Origin: Occallatibacter gabretensis
GTDB taxonomy: Bacteria; Acidobacteriota; Terriglobia; Terriglobales; Acidobacteriaceae
Length of the DNA stretch: 64,000 nt
Direction: 5' to 3'
Assembly: GCF_001449115.1 (NCBI RefSeq)
Contig: NZ_LAIJ01000007.1
Span: 261,204-325,203, forward strand
How positions within the stretch are numbered: the stretch's first letter is position 1; every line of letters begins with the position of its first letter. The notes under the pieces were generated by a model, which saw only the letters and a list, made by a program, of their open reading frames with translations, was not told the origin of the DNA and did not search any database. Positions 59,201-64,000 of this stretch are shown piece after piece. The translations under genes and the position numbers were made by a program.

Positions 59201-59564
59201 CTATTCAAATCTAGGAAGCGGAGGCGTAAGTATGGCAAGTGTATCTTTCTATTTCGTACTGCCTGCTGTCCCCTCCGTCGAAATCAGCATGACAACAACG
59301 TTTGGTGTCACAGGCGCAACATCCGCGCGACTCTCTCTCACAATCGACACCGCCAGCGCCTCCGCGGCCCTCGATCCGGGTAACCGTGTTGCCGCTTTAG
59401 CCGGTTCAGCCTTGCTACCGTCTCCACTCACAACTCCGCAATCTTTTGACTTGACCGTGGCTTTCGCAAATGTGCCGCCGGAGCTAGCTTCAGCAGTCAA
59501 TGGTTTGCTCGATCCGGGCAAAATTGAGGATATCTTGCTCGTCATTAACTATTCGATTGATTGA
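50220..59564 (+). CDS. TcA-type pore and receptor-binding toxin component
   Basis: This 3114-residue protein is the TcA-like subunit, which in known Tc toxins forms a pentameric needle that injects the BC effector. Domains in order are a peptidoglycan-binding-like domain (about 10-75), a carboxypeptidase-like Ig domain (about 95-165), the VRP1-type shell (to about 740, SVSSPAAYLVDLLQYL) and two inserted FCCH-like repeats (about 1020-1095 and 1241-1318). A neuraminidase-like region and shell (about 1650-2150) and the C-terminal TcB-binding and pore region follow. Near the end MESQYLAGNIRELELTKHIS and SVSLTIPCVTGPYTGVNATL are highly typical of TcA. No signal peptide is seen, as usual for Tc toxins. 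It is some 600 residues longer than TcdA1. The ATG has an AAGGAAA site. Targets are unknown. Confidence 0.93.
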   Translation: MTNPLLTPGTMGHIVAHLHALLQQLGFHIPATDIEQKTYGPATQEAVQKLQLQHGLQVTGVVDFETANKLATLTNSPSLLLSRIYMPGDQSEPNAMVRGRLVDQDGEPIVGAKVALFAKSVRNETQLGEATTGDQGDYLFTYLRPNAFNLVVRAYGASGNIIAQSTTVFTAAAEVDIDITTAASGVIKTQSTFTSISKATAANLQATPLTDLRENKDTHELQFLANATGIPFNHISHRFIAAALSTRSGIQEETLFGIFSQSLPPALGSALTSLPDAGINSAFAAQVLSGVLAHSRDALSRALTAAVSSNFLPASYTSSQDSELNLLDALRVQSVGNSPYRHGKTSLNDLLAAGGITDTLKTAFVQAYADNNRHIKSTWTSLRTKKDLVAEDLATLETTLNVGALLSGHLPLVKDTLTRLSQKTLTSVQHLALLDEDDWTARLTAVDPQATSIPKLFPNNSPQLKISYYAKKLTTRFANKYPTTAFGGRMSKAKTSSFAKTKDELVPFFVSNPAFSFEKTNVDHFVAANKITISADALVDLKTAYRLARVTKTYESIEALRNAGLDSAQKVYFMGRGPFIAQMSNALGSASAAKMAYARAQMIYATAMATYGRYNLALNGTSIATLAMATPDPALLTNLPDLQALFGSQDSFQCSDCQSVSSPAAYLVDLLQYLAQFGPGGNEVTNARDALFLRRPDIQYTALSCNNTNITLPYIDLVNEVLEAAIAPPATPVTVIDTTGTSDERRALPQQTSQAAYALTATAVFPLGLPFDLPFARTTAYVAALGTTRTALLTLFAANPPAPDQAAIIAGASLGINPEMQAVITGTDTHNAWDRWGLAQNPMPTTDWVATLSNVPALLNQTNLTLQQLYQLLEVIWVTQSGVTLQAGTTASGSIQILSADTNLMVFTGLTADVLDRANRFLRLWTATGLQMWELDWALEAVPGTLMCNPFLSFLSGAIAVQSKLNLPFQEVLSFWTPLETRDVTSHLSDEDAVVPSTYTEVFRNAAVLLNWSGVFVSVNQSAITASSAGTNILTALPHGYQSGMQVSVVGTSGGISVNGTFTITVTGPVSFTLSGFTGTGTWIGGGIVTGLLSGNPINPSTPGTSTPEQIAISAALALSGSDISAILAFSGATNSLSLTTLNVLLQYQRLAVSLSLQISDLILWIQLTDCKPFGIDYTPLDTLEFLRRYAVLQGTGATAVDLDYLLRNQSTDVSSLAFTFAQNTAVLQTMRDALAKLPENGSVLITGASNTSPITITTASPTGLQNLDLVTVTGMLGNTSANGQFTIAVVDSTSFTLNGSKGNGDWTQGGTAQFFDGGLDPTIPQAIFVNTLTTAHGTTANVVNALIPMGWVPLDREVIAALVAQTSGVDLTKFPTLSYLLPEIASGVALFNLLGTSATDFTFLMQNGGTFNCFNLNDIPVSPVTTSLFSRFESLLQAIKLNKRQPARAPRLFDILKLWLYPNSLPIDRQNAIMGPSGLAVGLNANAQDVLTIATQLDAAPPALTTPLLPSSTMLPGSLGDIATLASIANALDLAARYRMDGATLTQLSATAATADTATKAMTTLQAQYSQSAWFGAIQPVEDVLRKNRRDALVAYLLGQAPTQSAPQMQTADDIFDYYLIDPEMNPCALTTRLLEPSLAIQQFVQQCFLNLNFSGISIDMTNSHWKEWPWRQQYRLWQANREVFLYPENYVLPETRTDASPFFSDLENDLRQGNADADAAESAIENYLRKLVSVARLQVSASFEETQPDGTIVLYVFAHTSKTPPDWFWRTRTTRPGTTTMPVSKSWSAWQPLNLDIASQHVIPVIWDRHLWLIWAVFKQISQQTQDSQLTPPAAGGVAAASVPLPVWTIEFAMSELSAGQWQVKRTLEQKAFLPGRWLTTQTSPLTFTFGAGQDATGAGLSIQAYENFPISTAAPGQIYAVGTLPTPEAPLSIEEMVLIKILLDPIDPVQEPTYSLLAWGITPGTLTVPTSYIWSGQDLIPYTINSSDNSTSFVGPLRVTAGNGGNGQPVSVPLFGTATSHRIVANQKGGTVDTTDPMFFVDPSRTYLFQQLEFSDAEGSRGYAVLDTSYTFETFYHPYARIFLRELEVGGVPQLMSRNLQLNPQTVAGWTPPFDFSSYAPSTWVAPPFPGIANPLDPGESALDFSVGSYGAYSLYNWEVFYHIPMFVASLLMQNQQYQDAMTWLEYIFNPTDSTASFPSPQRFWETAPFNVMQSADWLNQQIQNILTTGIDSTATSLAIADWIQNPFDPHSVASLRISAYAKATVMKFLDLLIAWGDSYYNQYTAEMVNQAEQLYILADLILGPTPQMLRLPNSTQSGAPAATYASSVQSLDLFSNTLVAIENLIVAPEPPQSFIDGTATTPSLPLLVGSAETPLFCIPPNDQLLAYWDTVSQRLDNIRNCRNILGIVQPLPLYAPSLNPLQLIEAQASGGNISSAMQTAPIYRFAVYLEKAIELTNDVRAYGSQILSALEKQDAENLSVLRASQELDIQTRLLDVKTLQVTEAQDQIAALNNQQAIVQLRFNFYSNIAYMNVWELAALELQAEALIANGAAIILDTSSALESLTPTTTVGVSGWGGTPTVTVTYGGENVARASSSSASVSRGLAGILSEGGNMAATLGNYQRRQDEWTLQANLASAELTQIGSQIAAATDRLNIATKELSIQQAQISNAQTVSNFLTNKYTNAQLYNWMLTQLTTVYMQAYQLALSLSQQAQNAYQYELGSTDTFIQSGYWDSQHKGLTAGESLVFDLRRMESQYLAGNIRELELTKHISLALMSPISLVMLRETGQCQIPLDEIIFDSDYPGQYFRRLRSVSLTIPCVTGPYTGVNATLTLTNATIRTQPPAPSYQPQSAMSAPAVIGTSATTIATSSGQNDAGLFEINLRDERWLPFEGQGAISMWNLVLDPRDNNFDFSTITDVVLHIRYTARGGGNQNAANIVRAAIKSKIETSRSILVSVRSTFGNAFYSFFNPSATPASAQTLTLPMTNILFPYSNLGSGGVSMASVSFYFVLPAVPSVEISMTTTFGVTGATSARLSLTIDTASASAALDPGNRVAALAGSALLPSPLTTPQSFDLTVAFANVPPELASAVNGLLDPGKIEDILLVINYSID

Positions 59565-59567
59565 GCC

Positions 59568-59936
59568 ATGTTGACTGAGAATGATATTGTTCGAATCTCG
59601 CAGAGAATTGTATCGGCCTATGGCCCTCTGGCTGTGGCTACATTCGGGTCATATGCAATTGGTTGCGCACACGAGCGGAGCGATCTTGACCTGCTCGTGA
59701 TCATGGCAAGTTCTCAATCCCCTGCCCTGCGAGCTTGGGATGTTCGGCGCCTGCTCTTCGACGTGATTTGCCCTTTGGACATACACGTCTTTACCGCTCA
59801 GGGATTTGAAGATTCAGTATATGAAGAACTATCTTTCACTTGGGTCATCGCCAGGCAGGCACGTTTATATCATTGGTCGGAAGATTTAAAACTAGCTGTT
59901 GCATCCCTGCTACCGCGATTGGCGTTAACAAACTAA
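59568..59936 (+). CDS. Minimal nucleotidyltransferase (MNT-like)
   Basis: This 122-residue protein has the pol-beta superfamily nucleotidyltransferase motif GSYAIGCAHERSDLD (G27-S28, D39, D41) and a probable third carboxylate D71 in CPLDIHVF. The catalytic set is thus complete. Such proteins transfer AMP or another nucleotide onto a protein or small molecule; some are antitoxins in MNT-HEPN pairs. Here no HEPN partner is visible. The ATG begins three bases after the TcA stop, so it is very probably co-translated with the toxin genes. It might modify a toxin part or protect the producer; both are inference. Confidence 0.9.
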   Translation: MLTENDIVRISQRIVSAYGPLAVATFGSYAIGCAHERSDLDLLVIMASSQSPALRAWDVRRLLFDVICPLDIHVFTAQGFEDSVYEELSFTWVIARQARLYHWSEDLKLAVASLLPRLALTN

Positions 59937-59999
59937 AGCCCGCCAAAGCAGTTGGCGACCATCATCGCGCTGCTTCGTGAGAGAGGTAGTGAAATCAAG

Positions 60000-61598
60000 C
60001 TATCTCGAAGCCTGCTGATCTAGATGAAGAATTGCTTTGTGCTGGCGAAGCTTCTCCTGCAACTGCGGAACGTCTACGTTCTGGACGGGCTCGTTTGCGC
60101 GAATGGCAATTGCTGCCGCACTGCCTGCGGCCTGGCCGATGATCATATACTGCGGTTCCATACGCACCGAAGAGTAAGCGACATGAGACGCCGAAAGACA
60201 GACAGGCACTAGCAGGTTCTCTACCTGGTCCCGCTTCGGCAATATGGTGCGGAACGGAATCTCATACGGCTCGACCGGCACTTGCACATCCCCTTCATTG
60301 CGGACGGTACCATCCGGCATCGCAACACGTTGAATGTTGTGAGAGTCGCTGTTGAACGAACCCATGCCGATCGAGTCCGGCTTGGTGCGCTCTGTCTGCA
60401 GGTCGGATTGCTTTATGACGTACTCGCCCATCATTCTTCGGCCTTCGCGAATGTAGAGCTGATTAGGCCACTGATCGGTATCGGCAAATTCATCCTTAGA
60501 CAGACCCCAGGTGTTCATTTCTGCGCGCAGGCTGGCGGGAACCTGAGGGTCTGTAGCGATGAAGTAAACGAACGATTGTACATAGAGCAGATGCTCCTTC
60601 CATATACGCTGCCGCTCAGCATAACTCGCATCAGGATAGGTCCAGCTTTTGCCGATGTAATCTGTGGAAAATGCCCCGTTGTTATTAAAATCGGCCTTGT
60701 GGTTGGGAATCAGAACAGGATTCATGATGTCTTGTACCTTGGGGGCGCGGCCCGCATGCTCCTGAAAGTGCGAAAGGTAATATCCAAGCAGAGTGAAATT
60801 CGCAGGGTTGTACCCCTCGGGCTTTGCCCACGGAAGTTTATTCGCAGGATCATTGGTGAGGATCAGACGGAGGTTATACGACTGAACCTTTTTGTCGCCG
60901 GTCCCTTCAGGCTCGAGCGGCCCGGAATCAACGTACGGCCATAGATGATGGCTGGTGTCATACGCTGGGGTGAGCCACTGAAACTGGTGCTTAGGTGTGT
61001 CCGTGCGGACTCCGGCCAGATTTTCCTGAAAAGCATTGGTTGATTCACGGCCCACAACATAACTCACGCCAGCTTGAGCCATCAGATCGCCTTCATAACT
61101 GCAATCGACAAAAACTTTTGCATGCCAAGCCTGCCCGTCTTCGGTGGTGATTTGCGTGATCTTTTTTTCCCGTTTCATGACTCCGTTTCTTTCTCGCAGT
61201 CGCTGCTGGAAAAACACCTGCACATGAGAGCTGTTAAGCCATGCGCAAAAGATTGCTTCATCGACATGCGGCTCGGAGAGCCAGGCATCCTGCGTTGTCA
61301 GCTCGTGCACACCGTAATGAGAGGCGGCTTCCATATAAAAGCCTCGAGTGTAGCCGCCGATAATTTGGAAATGGCCAAGATCCGTCGCAGAAAGGCCGCC
61401 GGTAACCATACCGCCAAGATGTTTTCCAGGCTCAAGCAGAATGACATGCATTCCATCTTGAGCCGCAGAGTATGCCGCCATCACGCCTGAGGCTGTTCCG
61501 CCATAGACAACAACATCTGCCTGATGACGCGCTGGTTGTGCGACTAGAGCAGAAATCAACAGAGCATGAATGGACAGAACAATTGGTAGACGGTTCAT
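60000..61598 (-). CDS. Secreted FAD-dependent oxidoreductase
   Basis: This 532-residue protein has a signal peptide (ending LVAQ, about residue 20) and an FAD-binding Rossmann motif VVYGGTASGVMAAYSAAQ (about 30-47). The family-specific LLEPGKHLGGMVTGGLSATD and FVDCSYEGDLMAQAGVSYVV follow, as in the FAD_oxidored (PF12831) family. C-terminal motifs are RRMMGEYVIKQSDL and the final FAD-contact segment MEPQYMIIGQAAGSAAAIA. Members often occur with polysaccharide-use genes in acidobacteria and Bacteroidetes, but their substrates are poorly known. The ATG at 61598 has the ribosome site AAAGGAT. It converges with the nucleotidyltransferase gene 63 bases away. Confidence 0.92.
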   Translation of the reverse strand: MNRLPIVLSIHALLISALVAQPARHQADVVVYGGTASGVMAAYSAAQDGMHVILLEPGKHLGGMVTGGLSATDLGHFQIIGGYTRGFYMEAASHYGVHELTTQDAWLSEPHVDEAIFCAWLNSSHVQVFFQQRLRERNGVMKREKKITQITTEDGQAWHAKVFVDCSYEGDLMAQAGVSYVVGRESTNAFQENLAGVRTDTPKHQFQWLTPAYDTSHHLWPYVDSGPLEPEGTGDKKVQSYNLRLILTNDPANKLPWAKPEGYNPANFTLLGYYLSHFQEHAGRAPKVQDIMNPVLIPNHKADFNNNGAFSTDYIGKSWTYPDASYAERQRIWKEHLLYVQSFVYFIATDPQVPASLRAEMNTWGLSKDEFADTDQWPNQLYIREGRRMMGEYVIKQSDLQTERTKPDSIGMGSFNSDSHNIQRVAMPDGTVRNEGDVQVPVEPYEIPFRTILPKRDQVENLLVPVCLSASHVAYSSVRMEPQYMIIGQAAGSAAAIAIRANEPVQNVDVPQLQEKLRQHKAILHLDQQASR

Positions 61599-61750
61599 GC
61601 GAAACGTATCCTTTGCATAATTCAGCAGAGTTGCACCGCCGACTGCGTTTCTGACTGCCGCGAAGGTGTCCGGTGGCCGAAGGAAAGGAAGCCAAGTTTC
61701 TTCATTTTAGATTAGCCTCCTGTTCTGATTCATCGATAACCCCTGCGATC

Positions 61751-62190
61751 CTAAGATCTGTTTTCAAATGCCTGTCTGTGTTCGACCGTAGTCATCGATT
61801 TCCAATACCGGCTGTAATTCTCAAGCGAAGAAAAACTGCAGCTCCACATGAGATCGATGGACAACGTTCCTCGCAGATGGTCGATCTCGTGTTGCAGGAT
61901 CCGCGCATACCAGCCAATGGCCTCGATGCGCACCGGCGGACCAAGATGATCGAGCACCTCAAGCCGCACCCGACGAGCGCGCGGCACAATTCCCGTGAAA
62001 CCAGGAAGACTAAGACAACCTTCATAGAAGACCACTTCCGGCGGTGACACAGGATTGATCAGCACATGAAATGGTACCGGACTACGCTTGCGTTCCGCCA
62101 GGTCAACTTTAGAAAGAACCGCATGATATTCTGCCTTGTCCTCCAATGATGGCTAGCTGCATCGACTCACCGACCTGTGGAGTTACCACA
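61751..62190 (-). pseudogene. def: Frameshifted peptide deformylase remnant
   Basis: Minus-strand codons from 62146 give deformylase motif 2 (EGCLSLPG, with the metal-binding Cys) and motif 3 (QHEIDHLRG), followed by the typical [13 protein letters not shown]. The N-terminal motif GLAAPQ is not in this frame. One base upstream-shifted, near 62145-62147, the other frame reads [13 protein letters not shown] and leads straight into EDKAEYH. This is the normal family order, so an extra base breaks the gene; the first motif is also degenerate (AVVTPQ). A sequencing error cannot be excluded. The genome presumably has another deformylase. Confidence 0.75.
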
Positions 62191-62728
62191 GCACTGAATC
62201 AAGCATGGAGCACCGACTTTGTTGCCGATCAGTTACAAAATGGGACACGCTTCCGGTACCTGCGCTGTTAATAAGCTAGGGGCGGCGATTGCTGCCTTCC
62301 CATCCTCCAGAGTCGTATTGGCTGCGCTCAGCCAGGCTTCTGTAAGAGTAATTCGCCGCGTGATGGGCATCGAGAACTACCCTCCCCGGTAACTCTTGCT
62401 GGATGCGCCTAAGGAAACCTTCCCGCGAGGCAGTCTGCACTAACGTCTACTGAAAACCGTTCTTATGTTATTTAGTCAACGGCGCATAAAATTCAGTAGT
62501 CTGGAAAAATTGCCCCCATTTTTGCCCCCCAACCAGAAAAACTTCGAGCCTGACTTTCGGCGCCAGCTGCCATGCGCACTGTGACCAGAACATATCCAGC
62601 AGGACTCCGCAGAAAAGCCTAGTTAGCCTGGCAAAGCTCCCAAGCTGGTTCTTCATTCTCTGCAACAATCGATTCCTAGAGATTTCCTCGCAGATGAGTA
62701 TAATATTGCCGAGCCGATCTCCTTTCGT
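62191..62728. other. Gene-poor stretch
   Basis: I recognise no gene here. A 67-codon minus-strand frame (62468-62668) lacks any known motif. A nested inverted repeat (62447-62499) is the only structure I see. The stretch looks like decayed sequence between the deformylase remnant and the GH39 gene. Confidence 0.6.
62447..62499. repeat. Nested inverted repeat
   Basis: CTACTGAA (62447-62454) pairs with TTCAGTAG (62492-62499) and, inside, CCGTT (62457-62461) pairs with AACGG (62478-62482). It could form a two-step hairpin in DNA or RNA. No adjacent transposase or integrase was recognised. Confidence 0.4.
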
Positions 62729-64000
62729 TCATTTGAGGATGAGGAGAGCAAGCCCGTTTTCAAGCAAGTGAAGTCGCAAGATTCCATCCCGGATTCTGAC
62801 TACATCCGGAGCGCCAAGCCGAGCCGATTTACGTAGCAGTTCTACTTGTGCGCTCGTTGGGTACTGCGGACTGCCCATTTTCTGGTAGGCCGCAAGAACA
62901 TTGGAGTGGAGCGCATCCAGCCAATAAATCTGAGCAGTAGAAGGTGATCGCATATTACGGAGGTGCAGGACTATATCCTTCGCAGTGCAGTGTGTGCCTG
63001 GGTCCACAATGTTCCATGCTGCTATCACCAGTGCGCCATCATCCCGGCGCGTCACAAGTAAATCCGGAGCAGTGTTTTCAAGGCGGATATTACCGAGCTT
63101 GTGCAGGAGGTCAAAGGCAACATAGGCAGGTTTAAAGATGCCTCCAGCAGCAATAAGCCCGTACCCGCCGTGAAATGGCTCACGCGTAGGACCCTTTTCA
63201 TCGAAGACATCGCTGAAGGTCCAGTAGGACATCACCATCGCAAGGCCATCGCACTGGCTGATGGTATGTGCAAGAAATGGCCCCATGTAGAGCGAATCGT
63301 AACTGTGCTCGTCCTCAAAGCCTGCGTTGAACTCTGTCACCAGCAGCGGAAGATGAGGATTGGTTGAATGCGTAATCTTATCCTTCATGGTACGAGTCGC
63401 AGCGCATACCATGTCGTCCTGGGAAGGAGTGCTGCGTCTACTTGGTCCAAGGACTTTATCTGGATTGTCGCCGCCATAGACGTGTCCACTGACAAAATCA
63501 ATCGGTATGTTGTATTGGGCAGTGTGGGCAATCAGATCCGGAATCCATGCTCCGTATGCGGTTGCCGGACCACCTACCCTTAAGCGTGAACTCACCGATT
63601 TAAGCGCGCGCGCGGCGTGGTCATACAGTTCAAAATAAGAAGCCTGTTTCGGCGATCCTTTCCATGAAGAAGTGTTTGGCTCGTTCCAGACCTCGAACCA
63701 CCATTGCGACACTTCATCGATGCCATACCTGTCGATAAGATGGACAGCAAGGGCACGAAGCATATCCTCCCATTTCGCCTCATCTTTCGGCGGGCTGACA
63801 TTCGGCCCATCCCAGAAATCCTCATACCGCGAATCTGGATTCGCCGCTAACCGACGCGGCATGAAATCGAGTTCGACTACGGGACGTACACCCTCTTCGA
63901 GCAATCCATCGTAAATCTGATCGACGTAGGAGAAGTTGTAGACAGGCTTACCATCACCGTCTTCGCTGTAGATACCAATTTCGTCATTGAGAATGCCATG
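62729..64000 (-). CDS. GH39-type glycosidase, N-terminus cut off by window edge
   Basis: The gene runs off the right edge, so only the last 423 or so codons are seen; the frame stays open to 64000 and there begins HGILNDEIGIYSEDGDGK, which is GH39-like. Family GH39 enzymes are retaining beta-xylosidases or alpha-L-iduronidases. The acid/base glutamate is in VWNEPN and the nucleophile in LLVTEFNAG. The (beta/alpha)8 barrel is followed by a C-terminal beta domain ending GILRLHLLENGLALLILK. The stop is at 62729-62731. The missing start is upstream of the window; I cannot say whether it is secreted. Confidence 0.92.
   Translation of the reverse strand, partial: HGILNDEIGIYSEDGDGKPVYNFSYVDQIYDGLLEEGVRPVVELDFMPRRLAANPDSRYEDFWDGPNVSPPKDEAKWEDMLRALAVHLIDRYGIDEVSQWWFEVWNEPNTSSWKGSPKQASYFELYDHAARALKSVSSRLRVGGPATAYGAWIPDLIAHTAQYNIPIDFVSGHVYGGDNPDKVLGPSRRSTPSQDDMVCAATRTMKDKITHSTNPHLPLLVTEFNAGFEDEHSYDSLYMGPFLAHTISQCDGLAMVMSYWTFSDVFDEKGPTREPFHGGYGLIAAGGIFKPAYVAFDLLHKLGNIRLENTAPDLLVTRRDDGALVIAAWNIVDPGTHCTAKDIVLHLRNMRSPSTAQIYWLDALHSNVLAAYQKMGSPQYPTSAQVELLRKSARLGAPDVVRIRDGILRLHLLENGLALLILK

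Noticed and set aside
61599..61620. GCGAAACGTATCCTTTGCAT, resembling the shared operator
   Set aside because: It overlaps the ribosome site of the FAD oxidoreductase directly at the start codon and lacks the AACGTT core.
62215..62260. Sequence with TTACAAAATGGGACAC, possibly an insertion-sequence end
   Set aside because: No transposase reading frame, no second terminal repeat and no target duplication were found.

Overview
The window looks like a chromosomal segment of an acidobacterium of the Terriglobia type. The evidence is a very large TonB-dependent receptor with an N-terminal carboxypeptidase-like domain, giant secreted Ig/FG-GAP/SBBP proteins whose tails end in GCGGG plus a short beta domain, an ECF sigma factor next to a Ser/Thr kinase, and a dense set of plant- or microbial-polysaccharide enzymes. 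Codon use and GC content look moderate and fairly even. I saw no tRNA, rRNA, CRISPR array or intact insertion sequence.

Layout. 0.2-6.0 kb: a giant secreted beta-propeller/Ig protein (-). 6.3-31.7 kb: a carbohydrate-use region. It holds a GH116-like enzyme, an FGGY (ribulokinase-like) kinase overlapping a fucose/arabinose-isomerase-family gene, a LacI regulator, then a plus-strand operon (GH172/DUF2961, DUF4380-like, FucP-type permease, a large helical-barrel protein of unknown function, TPR protein). That operon meets a convergent TonB receptor at a strong terminator. A sugar-dehydrogenase-like SDR and a GH106 alpha-L-rhamnosidase-like gene follow. Six copies of one palindromic core (TCGTAACGTTTC-like) lie in front of these units, three of them exactly four bases upstream of a recognisable -35 box. 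This suggests a single LacI-run regulon. The gene set (GH172, FucP, FucI-like isomerase, ribulokinase-like kinase) could be a route from arabinofuranosides or fucosides to a ketose phosphate.

31.8-41.1 kb: a second giant secreted protein (DUF7948/SBBP propeller/Ig), an ECF sigma factor, and a convergent receptor-like Ser/Thr kinase whose extracytoplasmic part is a two-component-type propeller plus Y_Y_Y-like domain. A secreted protein of unknown function follows. 41.2-42.0 kb is a scar in which a TonB-receptor tail and a frameshifted, decapitated KdpE-like response regulator abut.

42.1-59.9 kb: an insecticidal-type Tc toxin locus. A TcB-TcC fusion (SpvB/TcdB/RHS) ends in a 320-residue variable region with an HExxH zinc-protease-like motif. 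The TcA component has an added peptidoglycan-binding-like domain and two inserted repeat domains. A minimal nucleotidyltransferase starts three bases after the TcA stop. 60.0-64.0 kb: a secreted FAD-dependent oxidoreductase, a frameshifted peptide deformylase remnant, a gene-poor stretch, and a GH39 enzyme that runs off the right edge.
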